Positions 1 to 8,687 of a stretch of DNA of 64,000 nucleotides are shown here, piece by piece. Below the pieces are notes generated by a model, which was not told the DNA's origin, searched no databases, and saw nothing but the letters and a program-made list of their open reading frames with translations. Location: NCBI RefSeq assembly GCF_047302405.1, contig NZ_CP154853.1, forward strand, positions 2,232,001-2,296,000, written 5' to 3'. A program made the translations under genes and the position numbers. Origin of the DNA: Alkalihalobacillus sp047302405. GTDB taxonomy: Bacteria; Bacillota; Bacilli; Bacillales; Bacillaceae_D. The number at the start of each line of letters is the position of its first letter. The stretch's first letter is position 1.

Positions 1-32
1 AGCGTTTTAGTTTCTGATAATGTTGTCGACAT
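1..32 (-). CDS. Start of an unidentified gene running off the window
   Basis: An ATG on the minus strand at 32-30 follows a strong AGGAGG site (about 43-48) with good spacing. It opens a frame reading MSTTLSETKT before the window edge. Ten residues are too few to identify the protein. It is divergent from the reductase gene at 510. Confidence 0.55.
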   Translation of the reverse strand, partial: MSTTLSETKT

Positions 33-421
33 GAAAAGACCTCCTCGAGTTTTCTTTATGGTTTTTATTCTTTCGTAACTAATTCATAATATACATAATC
101 TTCATTCAATTTAAAAATAGCAAAAATAAGCATTTATTTAACAAAACAGCAATATCTCTTTATTTTTCATCCAATCCCTCATTTATTCGCAATTTTATAA
201 CGGACGTTAAAATAACATAATCCCTTTTCACTTAAGTACATATTTTATAATTAGAAGCTTTTTAAAATCGATGTAATCATCCGATAAACCTTACACTTTT
301 TGAGGATAAATAGTTATCCTTCTCCTTTGTTTCACTAACTATAGAGTTTCATCAGCCGTTTTTGAAGTCAGTAATGGTCGATTTTAAATTAAATCAATAT
401 TTTTTATTTTCTAAAAATAAC

Positions 422-450
422 TTGACAGAATGAACGAGATCAAATACATT
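422..450 (+). promoter_or_regulatory. Probable sigma-A promoter of the reductase/ferredoxin genes
   Basis: TTGACA at 422-427 is followed after 17 bases by TACATT at 445-450. A perfect TATAAT also occurs at 454-459, but at a poor distance of 26 bases from the same -35 box. The coding start is at 510, leaving a short leader. Confidence 0.5.
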
Positions 451-509
451 ATCTATAATTAACGATAGTTTATAAAACGTAATAAAAATAATGAATAGGA
501 GGTTATTTA

Positions 510-1499
510 ATGGAGCATCAAATAAAAGACATCACGATAATTGGTGGTGGACCAGCTGGATTGTTTGCTGCCTTTTATGCCGGAATGCGAAATTCATCTG
601 TTAAAATCATTGAGAGTTTACCTCAGCTTGGGGGACAATTAGCAGCCCTTTATCCAGAGAAATTTATTTATGATATAGCGGGATTCCCTAAAGTTCGTGC
701 TGGTGAATTAATTGAACGTTTAGAACAGCAAGCTTTAACCTTCGCCCCAACGATCTGTTTAGAAGAAATGGTCGAAAACCTTGAAACACTTGAGGATGGA
801 ACGATTCAATTAACAACAAATAAGGGGGTGCATTTAACAAAAACGGTCATTATTACAGCTGGGAACGGAGCTTTTAAACCGAGGAAATTGGAATTAGATA
901 GTGCCGAACCGTTTGAATCTTCTAATCTGCATTATTTTATTCAAGATTTAAATCATTTTAGAGGAAAAAATGTTTTATTATGTGGTGGCGGTGATTCGGC
1001 AGTTGATTGGGCTTTAATGCTAGAACCTATTGCGAACCAAGTAACGCTTGTCCATCGTCGTGATAAATTTAGAGCTCACGAATCAAGTGTGACACAATTA
1101 TTTAATAGCAGTGTAAAAATAAAAACCCCTTTTGTTCCTGTTGAACTACATGACAATGGTGAACGCATTTTAGGGCTAACATTAGAGCATAACAAGGAAA
1201 AAACGGAAGAAACGATTGAGTTTGATGAATTAATTATTAACTACGGATTTATATCTTCACTAGGTCCAATGAAGGACTGGGGAATAACGATTGAGAAAAA
1301 TTCCATTGTTGTCAATTCAAAAATGGAAACAAATATTCCAGGAGTATATGCCGCAGGTGACATCTGTACGTATGATGGAAAAGTGAAGCTCATTGCAACT
1401 GGATTTGGCGAAGCTCCTACTGCGGTCAATAATGCAAAGGCTTTTATCGATCCAAAAGCAAAGGTACAGCCACTTCATAGTACGAGTGTCTTTGCTTAA
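510..1499 (+). CDS. yumC: Ferredoxin/flavodoxin--NADP+ reductase, YumC (thioredoxin reductase-like) type
   Basis: A 329-residue FAD- and NADPH-binding oxidoreductase. The FAD dinucleotide motif GGGPAG is at residues 12-17, a second nucleotide-binding GGGDSA is at 159-164, and HRR (182-184) is the usual NADP 2'-phosphate contact. A C-terminal AAGD segment completes the FAD site. The CxxC redox pair of thioredoxin reductase is absent, which places it with the YumC-type ferredoxin-NADP reductases of Firmicutes that shuttle electrons between NADPH and ferredoxin or flavodoxin in the cytoplasm. Start: ATG behind AGGAGG. The next gene, 23 bases downstream, encodes a ferredoxin that could be its partner (inference). 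Confidence 0.93.
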   Translation: MEHQIKDITIIGGGPAGLFAAFYAGMRNSSVKIIESLPQLGGQLAALYPEKFIYDIAGFPKVRAGELIERLEQQALTFAPTICLEEMVENLETLEDGTIQLTTNKGVHLTKTVIITAGNGAFKPRKLELDSAEPFESSNLHYFIQDLNHFRGKNVLLCGGGDSAVDWALMLEPIANQVTLVHRRDKFRAHESSVTQLFNSSVKIKTPFVPVELHDNGERILGLTLEHNKEKTEETIEFDELIINYGFISSLGPMKDWGITIEKNSIVVNSKMETNIPGVYAAGDICTYDGKVKLIATGFGEAPTAVNNAKAFIDPKAKVQPLHSTSVFA

Positions 1500-1522
1500 A
1501 ATTCTAGGAGAGGGGGATAAGA

Positions 1523-1768
1523 ATGGCGAAATATGTAATCGTTGATAAAGAAACGTGTATCGCATGTGGAGCATGTGCCTCTACTGCTCCAGAAATCTTT
1601 GATTATGATGAAGAAGGTCTTTCAGAATCTATCTTAGATAATAATCAAGGAATCACTCCTGTTCCAGAAGATTTTGAGGACGATTTAGAAGATGCCGAAG
1701 AAGGATGCCCAACTGAATCCATTATCGTCGCCTTAGACGCTTTTCAAAAGGCACTTAAAAGTTCATAA
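1523..1768 (+). CDS. fer: 4Fe-4S ferredoxin
   Basis: An 81-residue acidic ferredoxin of the Bacillus single-cluster type. Cys12, Cys15 and Cys18 form CxxCxxC, and Cys62 in a CP motif supplies the fourth ligand, so one [4Fe-4S] cluster is predicted. The C-terminal half is rich in Asp and Glu, as usual for docking to basic partners. It follows the NADP reductase by 23 bases with its own GGAGAGGGGG-type site, so the two are probably one transcript ended by the terminator at 1773. Confidence 0.95.
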   Translation: MAKYVIVDKETCIACGACASTAPEIFDYDEEGLSESILDNNQGITPVPEDFEDDLEDAEEGCPTESIIVALDAFQKALKSS

Positions 1769-1772
1769 TATC

Positions 1773-1818
1773 AAAGCGGCCAAAAGATGCTCTCATTTGA
1801 GCTTTTGGCCGCTTTTTT
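1773..1818 (+). terminator. Rho-independent terminator after fer
   Basis: The arms AAGCGGCCAAAAG and CTTTTGGCCGCTT are perfectly complementary and are followed by a T run. The stem could also serve the minus-strand genes arriving from the right. Confidence 0.9.
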
Positions 1819-1825
1819 CGTTATC

Positions 1826-1981
1826 TTACTCATCGTCTTCAAGCTCTTTTACTCGTTTAGAACGTACATACCGGTTCACCCGCGGAACCCGGAGTAAGCT
1901 AACGAATGTAACCAACCATATTTTAACGAGTAGACCGCTTTTCAGCGGACTCTCAATATGGTCAAGGAGTGTTCTCTTCAT
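1826..1981 (-). CDS. Possible 51-residue basic membrane peptide, or repeat-derived frame
   Basis: An ATG frame overlaps the end of ylqH (start 1981, ylqH stop 1964-1962) and runs 51 residues. It begins MKRTLLDHIE, has a hydrophobic middle (about residues 16-32) and ends in an Arg/Lys-rich then acidic tail. Translational coupling with ylqH is possible. However, most of the frame lies in sequence that resembles the intergenic repeat at 6490-6570 in opposite orientation, so it may be a chance reading frame through a repeat. Confidence 0.3.
   Translation of the reverse strand: MKRTLLDHIESPLKSGLLVKIWLVTFVSLLRVPRVNRYVRSKRVKELEDDE
1866..1940. repeat. Partial copy of the GC-rich repeat, inverted
   Basis: CCGGTTCACCCGCGGAACCC followed by sequence ending TTTTAACGAG is the reverse complement of the left part of the repeat at 6490-6565. 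It lies at the other edge of the ylqH-sip block. Confidence 0.6.
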
Positions 1982-2258
1982 TTTCATAGTAATTTTTATC
2001 TAATAAATAGATAAATGCAAAAACTTCGGCGACCACTTGATATAGCTCTTCTGGAATCGTCTCATTCAGTTCTAGCTCTGAAAGCATTTGGACAAGATTA
2101 ACGTCTTCTTGAATCGGAATATCTGCTTCTTTAGCACGTTTAATGATTTCGTCCGCGACAAAACCTTTCCCCTTTGCACTAACTTTTGGAGCATTTTCTT
2201 TCCCTTGTAAATATTTCAAAGCAACTGCCTGCTTAAATGTATTCGTTTGTTCTTTCAT
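1962..2258 (-). CDS. ylqH: FlhB C-terminal-like protein YlqH
   Basis: A 98-residue protein resembling the cytoplasmic C-terminal domain of the flagellar export switch FlhB, without its membrane part. The family pattern is visible as ALKY near the N-terminus, then AKGKGFVADEIIKRAKE and a C-terminal VAEVFAFIYLL helix. The autocleavage NPTH of true FlhB is missing here (an NAPK stretch occupies the area), as is usual for YlqH. It overlaps ylqG by 4 bases (ATGA), indicating coupling. Its function is not established; an accessory role with the hook-length-like YlqG is inferred. Confidence 0.85.
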   Translation of the reverse strand: MKEQTNTFKQAVALKYLQGKENAPKVSAKGKGFVADEIIKRAKEADIPIQEDVNLVQMLSELELNETIPEELYQVVAEVFAFIYLLDKNYYENEENTP

Positions 2259-3931
2259 ATGCGGATATCAACCCCTTTATAGCTGGAGTAACCTTGCCAT
2301 TTCTCTTGCCCGGCTATATTCATATGTTTCGAATGTTCTAGATTTTGTTTCCAATAGAATGTCTGGAGCTGATAGCCAAATTGAGCGAATCTTTCCTTTA
2401 AGCTTGGGATTAACAAACTGATTAAATGGTTTGGTTTCTTATGATCATTATAAATCGTCATCGTCACGTTTTTGGACTGGACTTGAACATCAACAATCGT
2501 TTCTTCCAAAGCCTTTAATTCTAAATAAAAAAGAATTCGACAGTGTTCTGGATCTAAACTTCCATCCTCCAGTCGTTTTCCTTGCCACTGCAAATCTAGA
2601 TTCCACTGCTCTTTTCCTATCAAAACTGGGTAGGACATAATCAAATGGTTTATATTCAAGTCCTGTTGTTCAATCGCTGCTAGCATCTGGATTCCAGTTA
2701 GATGAGAGATCAATCGGGAAATAGACGTTTGAACTTGAGAAGGATGCTCTTCTCCTCTTGCTTTTAATAAAATAGCCTTTAAAGAATCAAAATCATTTGT
2801 GTTAATAGCTGCCGTTCTCCCAATTTCTGCTTCATGCTGCAAGCCAAATAATTGAAAGATCTGTTGAAGCTGACTAGAAAAAGCAGGTCTGTTTTGTGTA
2901 GGGGAAACGAGGCCCTTCCAACTACTATCTAACAACTGTCTTAAAACAACTTGTTCATTTTCCGTTAAATTCGGGCGCGAAAAAAGGTTCGGCCAACTTA
3001 GCTCTTCAGTAGGCCGTTGCCCTTGAAACAAAATTCGTGCGAACGATTCTATGGTTTCCGAAACATTTAGTTGATTTTGTTGTAAAAAAGATTGAATTTG
3101 TTCACGTAGAGTTATCTGTTCTTGCTTCACTAAACTAGAATTTAAAAGCTCTGTCGCCACCCTTTGGACAAGTCGCTCAACATCTAATGTTTGTCCACTC
3201 ACTCGTTCTAATAACTGCTTTGCTCCTAGCTGTAAAGGCGTACCCACTTCTTCTAAAAGAAACGATTGAAATAATCGTAATGCAAATGGCTTTTCGGGTT
3301 CCCTTTGAATTTCATTGATAAATTTTGCTAAGTTCGTCTCTAATTCCTTTGTTGATTCAGTTTGACTCTGTTGTAAAGACTGATATAAAGTAAAGATTTT
3401 CCTTATAATCGCTTCATTTGAATCAAGCTCGACAAAGGCAGAATAACCAACTGCAGTCAGTGGCCAATTTTGTTGGAGCATTCTTGAGACGTGCTCTATG
3501 GATATTGGTCCGATTTCATTTTGTCTATTAAGCAAAGAAATCGCATTAGCAAAGGCTTGTCTTGTAAAAGGAATCGATTGTTTTTGCAATGCCTGTAACA
3601 AGGTTTCCGCTTTTCCTTTTGCTTGCAGCCCGAGCTTCTCCAAAAGCTCGCCATCCTGCTCTTTTTCTTTTGCACCTGTTTGAATAAATGGTCTTAACGT
3701 CGGCAACCCTTTACTTTTTAACACTTCGAACCAATAAATTTGGCCAACTGTTAATCCAAGCTCAAGCTTCGCTGTTACCGGTACTCCATTTAACGAGAGT
3801 GTAGCGATATTGTTTGGAAATAACTTGGTCACCTGCCCTTTCATAAGCTGCCCTTGCCTAAAAGCCAAAGAAGGTTGAAAAGAAGAGGTTTGAGTTATTG
3901 CGTTTTGCTTAGTAAAAATAGATTGAAACAT
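2255..3931 (-). CDS. ylqG: YlqG, large glutamine-rich protein of the rnhB-ylqH cluster
   Basis: A 558-residue protein with no signal peptide or membrane segment, rich in Gln, Leu and Phe and largely helical. Its position between rnhB and ylqH matches B. subtilis ylqG. The C-terminal third (about 420-540) has the more structured, beta-containing character of the flagellar hook-length control C-terminal domain, a distant resemblance I cannot test here. It has no recognisable catalytic motif. It follows rnhB by 21 bases and overlaps ylqH. Confidence 0.75.
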   Translation of the reverse strand: MFQSIFTKQNAITQTSSFQPSLAFRQGQLMKGQVTKLFPNNIATLSLNGVPVTAKLELGLTVGQIYWFEVLKSKGLPTLRPFIQTGAKEKEQDGELLEKLGLQAKGKAETLLQALQKQSIPFTRQAFANAISLLNRQNEIGPISIEHVSRMLQQNWPLTAVGYSAFVELDSNEAIIRKIFTLYQSLQQSQTESTKELETNLAKFINEIQREPEKPFALRLFQSFLLEEVGTPLQLGAKQLLERVSGQTLDVERLVQRVATELLNSSLVKQEQITLREQIQSFLQQNQLNVSETIESFARILFQGQRPTEELSWPNLFSRPNLTENEQVVLRQLLDSSWKGLVSPTQNRPAFSSQLQQIFQLFGLQHEAEIGRTAAINTNDFDSLKAILLKARGEEHPSQVQTSISRLISHLTGIQMLAAIEQQDLNINHLIMSYPVLIGKEQWNLDLQWQGKRLEDGSLDPEHCRILFYLELKALEETIVDVQVQSKNVTMTIYNDHKKPNHLISLLIPSLKERFAQFGYQLQTFYWKQNLEHSKHMNIAGQEKWQGYSSYKGVDIRI

Positions 3932-3952
3932 GCTCCCCCTCCTTTCACTTCT

Positions 3953-4759
3953 CTAAAATAATGAATCTTGTTTCACCATTTCTGTTTCTAAACCAGCTAA
4001 CTCTAAAACCGGTTTAAAACTTTTCCGATGTTCTGAAATAATCCCATGCTGTTTAATCGCCTCTAAATGCTCGGCAGTCCCATACCCCATATTTTTCTCA
4101 AATTGATAAGATGGGTACTTTTTATGTAACTCTTCCATATACCGATCTCGAGCCACTTTTGCTAAGACGGAACTCGCGGCAATCGAAATACTTTTCTGGT
4201 CACCTTTTATTAAGGACGTTTGTTCGATTGGCAATGGAAGCTTCATCGCATCTAATAATAGATAACTAGGTTTTATAGATAAGTCAGCGACGGCATTTGT
4301 CATCGCTTTAATCGTCGCTTGATAGATATTAATCTCATCAATTATAGGTGCTGGAATCATTTGAATGGAGTACGCCAACGCCTCTTTTTTTATCACTTCA
4401 CTGAATTGTTCTCGTTTGACTTTTGAGAGCTTTTTCGAATCGGTTAAACCTAATAACTGAAAATCCTCTGGCAAAATAACAGCCGCAGCAACAACAGGTC
4501 CTGCTAATGGCCCGCGACCAACTTCATCTAAACCAGCTATATAGGCATGCTCTTGTTGATACAAAACTTCTTCATATTTTCGCATTTCCTTATGCATATC
4601 GAGCAACTGCTGTTTTTTTACTTGCTGCTTCTCAAAACGAGCCAGTAGAATTTGAACACCTTTACGCTCATCTAATTTTAATTGCTCAAGTTGCTCCTTT
4701 TCTGGATGTTGTCCGTTAAAAAGGATGTGCTCAATTTCCTTAATCGTTAATGGTTTCAT
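3953..4759 (-). CDS. rnhB: Ribonuclease HII
   Basis: A 268-residue RNase HII that cleaves RNA in RNA-DNA hybrids and removes misincorporated ribonucleotides. The signature GLDEVGRGPLAGPVVAAAV includes catalytic Asp78 and Glu79; Asp170 lies in LLLDAM, and DSKKLS follows the core. The N-terminal ~70-residue helical extension is the Bacillus substrate-binding domain, so the length is normal. It lies between rbgA and ylqG as in B. subtilis. Confidence 0.96.
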   Translation of the reverse strand: MKPLTIKEIEHILFNGQHPEKEQLEQLKLDERKGVQILLARFEKQQVKKQQLLDMHKEMRKYEEVLYQQEHAYIAGLDEVGRGPLAGPVVAAAVILPEDFQLLGLTDSKKLSKVKREQFSEVIKKEALAYSIQMIPAPIIDEINIYQATIKAMTNAVADLSIKPSYLLLDAMKLPLPIEQTSLIKGDQKSISIAASSVLAKVARDRYMEELHKKYPSYQFEKNMGYGTAEHLEAIKQHGIISEHRKSFKPVLELAGLETEMVKQDSLF

Positions 4760-4845
4760 ATTAATTTTAGCCTCTCCTTTTTATATCGACCGTCTTATTT
4801 CTTTTTTAATCAAAAAAAACAAAAACCGCTTAAAGAAGGCACTCT

Positions 4846-5709
4846 CTAAACGGTTTCCTTTTCGTTTTCTGGAACTTCAAATGATAATCGACCTAGCAAT
4901 CCACTACGAAGTTCTCTTAAGATTGTCTCTGCTACTTTATCGTAATCAATATAGCCTCCACTAGCTAAAAACCCCCGCTTTTGACCGATTTGGTCAAAAA
5001 GCTCCACATTATCGGTTGAAAGTTCGTCCAATTTATAACGTTCTTGTAAACGTTCTGGATAATGTTCTCTTAAATAAGTTAAAGCAAATGAAGCAATGTC
5101 CTGGAAGTCTAAAATCTCGTCTTTAATTGCACCGGTTGCCGCTAAACGGAAACCTGTTTCTTGATCTTCAAATTTAGGCCATAAAATCCCCGGCGTATCA
5201 AGCAATTCAAGCTGTTTTCCGACTTTAATCCACTGTTGGCGTTTGGTCACTCCTGGTCTATCACCAACTTGAGCCGTTCTTTTAGCCGCTAAACGATTAA
5301 TGAGCGTTGATTTTCCGACATTTGGAATCCCTAAAATCATCGCCCGAATCGCACGCGGTTTCATTCCTTTTGCCTTCATCTTTTCTAGCATTGGGGTGGC
5401 AAGTTTTTGACACTCTCCACTTATTTTCTCTGTCCCTTTGCCATTTTGAGAATTAATCACAAGCACAGCGTAGCCTAACTTTTCAAAATAGCTCTTCCAC
5501 TTGGCCGTACGACTTTCATCCGCTAGATCGGCTTTATTTAATAAAATTAAGCGAGGTTTATGTTCAACCAATTTATCAATCATAGGGTTTCTTGATGAAA
5601 GCGGAATTCTGGCGTCCACTAATTCAATGACGACATCGATCATTTTTAATTGTTCTGTTACTTCTCTTCTTGCTTTGGCCATATGGCCTGGAAACCATTG
5701 TATTGTCAT
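4846..5709 (-). CDS. rbgA: Ribosome biogenesis GTPase A (YlqF/RbgA)
   Basis: A circularly permuted GTPase of 287 residues needed for late assembly of the 50S subunit. The motif order is permuted: G4 NKAD at 58-61 precedes G1 GIPNVGKS at 127-134 and G3 DTPG at 171-174. The N-terminus MTIQWFPGHM and the C-terminal helical ANTAR-like domain are typical. It sits 14 bases after the signal peptidase gene and shares the operon with rnhB. Confidence 0.97.
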   Translation of the reverse strand: MTIQWFPGHMAKARREVTEQLKMIDVVIELVDARIPLSSRNPMIDKLVEHKPRLILLNKADLADESRTAKWKSYFEKLGYAVLVINSQNGKGTEKISGECQKLATPMLEKMKAKGMKPRAIRAMILGIPNVGKSTLINRLAAKRTAQVGDRPGVTKRQQWIKVGKQLELLDTPGILWPKFEDQETGFRLAATGAIKDEILDFQDIASFALTYLREHYPERLQERYKLDELSTDNVELFDQIGQKRGFLASGGYIDYDKVAETILRELRSGLLGRLSFEVPENEKETV

Positions 5710-5723
5710 GTTATTACTCGCTC

Positions 5724-6275
5724 CTATTTTGCTATCCTCACTTCTGTTAATGGCCAGAAAATGATGCTTGCTTTTCCAATTACTTCATCATACGGTACCG
5801 TACCAATATCACGACTATCTTTACTGTGACGACGATTATCACCAAGAACAAATAAGTGATCGTCAGGTACGACAAATTGATTTGTCACATCTTCTAATGT
5901 GAAATTATTTGTTAACGTCTCGCCTTCATATCGTACTTTTAATTCCTCTAAAAAGATTTCATCTATTGGTTCCCCATTCACATATAAAACATCGGAACGA
6001 TACTCAATTTCATCACCAGGTAACCCAATAATTCTCTTTATATAATCTTTCCCACCGGGAGCATGAAAAACAACAATGTCGAATCTCTCCGGTTCAAAAA
6101 GTGTATAACTAAATTTGTTTACAATCATCCGATCGCCATCCTGCAATGTTGGCGTCATCGACTCCCCATCAACGACAATGGGGGCAAACAAAAAATAGCG
6201 AATTAAAAAAGCTAATAATAAAGCAATAATAATCGCCTTTAACCATTCCCATGAACCACTGTTCTCTTTCTCCAT
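5724..6275 (-). CDS. sipS: Type I signal peptidase
   Basis: A 183-residue membrane-anchored serine protease that removes signal peptides from secreted proteins. One transmembrane helix (about 12-31) is followed by the catalytic Ser39 in GESMTPT and the general base Lys80 in IKRIIGLPGD. The box GDNR...SKDSRDIG is present near the C-terminus. A single N-terminal helix fits the Gram-positive Sip type. The gene precedes rbgA, a common Bacillus arrangement, but the expected rplS does not lie upstream. Confidence 0.95.
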   Translation of the reverse strand: MEKENSGSWEWLKAIIIALLLAFLIRYFLFAPIVVDGESMTPTLQDGDRMIVNKFSYTLFEPERFDIVVFHAPGGKDYIKRIIGLPGDEIEYRSDVLYVNGEPIDEIFLEELKVRYEGETLTNNFTLEDVTNQFVVPDDHLFVLGDNRRHSKDSRDIGTVPYDEVIGKASIIFWPLTEVRIAK

Positions 6276-6830
6276 CTTCTAGCCTCCAAATTGACTGTTT
6301 ATCAACTCTTTTTTATTTTAGCATAAGTTTATAGGAGTTAACAGAAATGAATACAACGAGGCTTGTTCTCTAGCGATTTTTCTCGGCTCTTTTACCTTTC
6401 ATCAGTTGTTGAATTCGGCTGGACGGTGTTTCAGCGTTTTTTTTATAGCACCTTCGGGAAAATCTGGGGAGGCGACTAAAAAACCGGGCAACTCGTTAAA
6501 ACATGGTTATATTAGTTAGTTATACTCCACCAGCTCCATACCCTACGCGTTCCGCGGGTGAACCGGGAGCCTCCTCGCTCATCGCTGCGGGGTCTCCCGT
6601 GTTTCACTTCTCCCGCAGGAGTCTCCGGGTATTGTGCTGGCTCCGTTTTGGTCAAAGAAAAAACAACTGAAGCTATAGTTGATTATCTAATAAATAACCT
6701 AATGGTTCGAAATTTGCTTCCTTGTTAAAGATGAGAATGAGACTTTTTCAGTGGCCTCAATCCAAGTGGACGGGCTTTCTCCTCACAATATCCAAACAAA
6801 AGCAAAACTCTATTTTTACCACCCTCCTTT
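6276..6830. other. Intergenic region with repeat and possible gene debris
   Basis: This 555-bp gap separates the signal peptidase from the esterase gene. It holds the GC-rich repeat at 6490-6650. On the minus strand around 6390-6465 an open frame ends in a plausible basic C-terminus (ETPSSRIQQLMKGKRAEKNR, then stop) but has no start, so it may be the tail of a lost gene. No complete gene was found. Confidence 0.5.
6490..6650. repeat. GC-rich intergenic repeat, copy 1
   Basis: The core contains GAGCCTCCTCG, GCGGGGTCTC and CCCGCAGGAGTCTCCG, a pattern shared with the two 131-bp repeats at 13360 and 13821. The left flank (CTCGTTAAAA, ATGGTT, then GCGTTCCGCGGGTGAACCGG) matches, in reverse orientation, the sequence at about 1866-1940. 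Such GC-rich repeats are common between genes in Bacillaceae. Confidence 0.7.
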
Positions 6831-7649
6831 TTATAAATGAATGGACTCATTCTCATCTGACAAAAAGAATTTTAACATCTCCGTCATTAAGGGATGCAAG
6901 ACGGTGACATGACCTGTATTGGGCATCACTAATAATTCGAGTTTTAACCATTCTTGTTCAACTTCCACTAAGTGTTGATACATCGCTTTTGCTTCCTGTA
7001 TCATCATTTCCTTTTCATTGCCACCAACACTAATCAAAACCTTAACTACTTCCGCACTCGAACCAGCATTTTCCTTACTTCTCTCCAAAAATTCCTTCGC
7101 CTTTCCTTTAATATAGCCATTCTTCCACCAGATCGACGGGCTGCCTGCGATGTAATATTGAAACAACCGTGGTCGTGTAAATAGAGTATGCAATGTGGCT
7201 AGTCCACCAAGTGAATGGCCAAATAAAGCAAACTTACTCGTGTTTACCTCATACTTCTTTTTCACAAAAGGGATAAGTTCATTTTCGATAAAATCAAGAA
7301 ACGGTTCAATTCCTCCTGATTTCGGCCACCCTTCCATATGCGGTGTCTCCATTAACTCATCCGCAGTTGCCGCCACCGTGTAATCCCAGAAACGATTTTC
7401 ACGATGAAAAGGTTCATCTGTTTCATAACCGACTGCTACAACAATCGCCGGTCGATAACCATGTGGTTTCCGTGTTTGCAATCGAATGGCCTCCGTAATA
7501 GAAGCAAATACAGCATTGCCATCCAACACAAATAGCACCGGGAAACCTTCTTCAGGAGCTTCCTCCTTTGGTGTCGAAATCATAATTTGATAACGTCTGC
7601 TAGTATTCATTTCAAGTACAAACTGTTCAGTATTAGGTAACTGATACAT
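6831..7649 (-). CDS. Siderophore esterase, YbbA/BesA-like alpha/beta hydrolase
   Basis: A 272-residue alpha/beta hydrolase of the Fes/IroE/BesA group, which opens the trilactone of ferric enterobactin or bacillibactin to release iron in the cytoplasm. The nucleophile elbow GHSLGG gives Ser146, and His247 in NTGHVTVL is the likely catalytic histidine; an LDGN motif near residue 43 is typical of the esterase family. No signal peptide is present. It is the last gene after feuABC, the same position as ybbA in B. subtilis, 15 bases downstream of feuC. Confidence 0.88.
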   Translation of the reverse strand: MYQLPNTEQFVLEMNTSRRYQIMISTPKEEAPEEGFPVLFVLDGNAVFASITEAIRLQTRKPHGYRPAIVVAVGYETDEPFHRENRFWDYTVAATADELMETPHMEGWPKSGGIEPFLDFIENELIPFVKKKYEVNTSKFALFGHSLGGLATLHTLFTRPRLFQYYIAGSPSIWWKNGYIKGKAKEFLERSKENAGSSAEVVKVLISVGGNEKEMMIQEAKAMYQHLVEVEQEWLKLELLVMPNTGHVTVLHPLMTEMLKFFLSDENESIHL

Positions 7650-7664
7650 ATTTCTTTCACTCCT

Positions 7665-8687
7665 TTATGTTTTTCGTGCTCTAAATAATAAATAAACAAA
7701 GTAGGGAACTCCGATGATTGAAATGACAATTCCAACCGGGAGCTGTGCGGGGGCAAATATCGTTTTACCGATCCAATCTCCGACAACGACCATCGCCATC
7801 CCGATTAATCCACTAAGTGGCAAAATTCTTATATGACGCACTCCGAGTAATTGCCTTGCTATATGCGGGGCAATTAGACCAACAAAGCCGATGCTTCCAG
7901 AAACAGAGACACAGGCACTTACTAACCCAACACTATAAAAAATCAATAAATACCTTTCTTTTGTTAAAGAAACTCCTAATCCTTTAATACTTCCATCCAC
8001 TAAACTGAAAATATCCAGCACTTTTGCTTTATAAATAATAAGCGGAGTCAAAACGAGCACCCACGGTAAGATCGTCCACACATATTTCCAGTTGGCACTA
8101 TAGACACTTCCTGCTAACCAAACGGCTGCTGTTTCATAATCACTTGGATTCATTTTTAATGAGATGAATAAAGTGATTGCCCCAAATCCAGCTGATACCG
8201 CAATCCCGACTAATATAAAGGTCTGTGGGTCAAGCCTTCCTTTTTCTGTTGCAAAAAAGAGAATCAACAGAACAGCCGTAATTCCACCGAACCAGCCAAA
8301 TAACGGCATCGCTAAAATGCTCACCCAGTTCACGTCCATGATTTGTCCTTGAAAGAAAAAGAGAAAACCAACAATCGCTGCCCCAGCACCTGCATTAATC
8401 CCTAAAATACCAGGGTCCGCTAACGGATTTCTTGTAATGCCTTGTAAAACAGCACCCGCAGTACCAAGACCAAAACCAACCATTGCCCCTATTACAATTC
8501 GAGGCAAACGAAAATCAAAAATAATTAAATCATATTGTGGATTTTTCTCCATTCGAAATAGAGTTTGAAACGTTTCCTTTACCGTTAACGAATAAGAACC
8601 ACTTGTAAGACTGAAATATAGTCCTAAACCAATTACAGCAATTACCGCACTATAAATGAAGTAGACTTTTTTACGATCGTTAAACAC
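7665..8687 (-). CDS. feuC: Iron-siderophore ABC transporter permease (FecCD family), FeuC-like
   Basis: A 340-residue integral membrane permease with about nine to ten hydrophobic helices. The FecCD hallmarks GAVLQGITRNPLADPGILG (about 83-101) and SGSIGFVGLIAPHIAR (about 268-283) are present; the latter is the cytoplasmic loop that contacts the ATPase. It forms the channel with the FeuB-like protein, whose gene overlaps this one by 8 bases. No ATP-binding gene is in the operon. Confidence 0.92.
   Translation of the reverse strand: MFNDRKKVYFIYSAVIAVIGLGLYFSLTSGSYSLTVKETFQTLFRMEKNPQYDLIIFDFRLPRIVIGAMVGFGLGTAGAVLQGITRNPLADPGILGINAGAGAAIVGFLFFFQGQIMDVNWVSILAMPLFGWFGGITAVLLILFFATEKGRLDPQTFILVGIAVSAGFGAITLFISLKMNPSDYETAAVWLAGSVYSANWKYVWTILPWVLVLTPLIIYKAKVLDIFSLVDGSIKGLGVSLTKERYLLIFYSVGLVSACVSVSGSIGFVGLIAPHIARQLLGVRHIRILPLSGLIGMAMVVVGDWIGKTIFAPAQLPVGIVISIIGVPYFVYLLFRARKT

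Noticed and set aside
454..459. Perfect TATAAT as the -10 box of the reductase promoter
   Set aside because: It is 26 bases from the TTGACA; TACATT at 17 bases fits better. Not excluded for another promoter.
1797..2003. Plus-strand frame after the fer terminator
   Set aside because: Begins inside the terminator and lies across a repeat and the end of ylqH.
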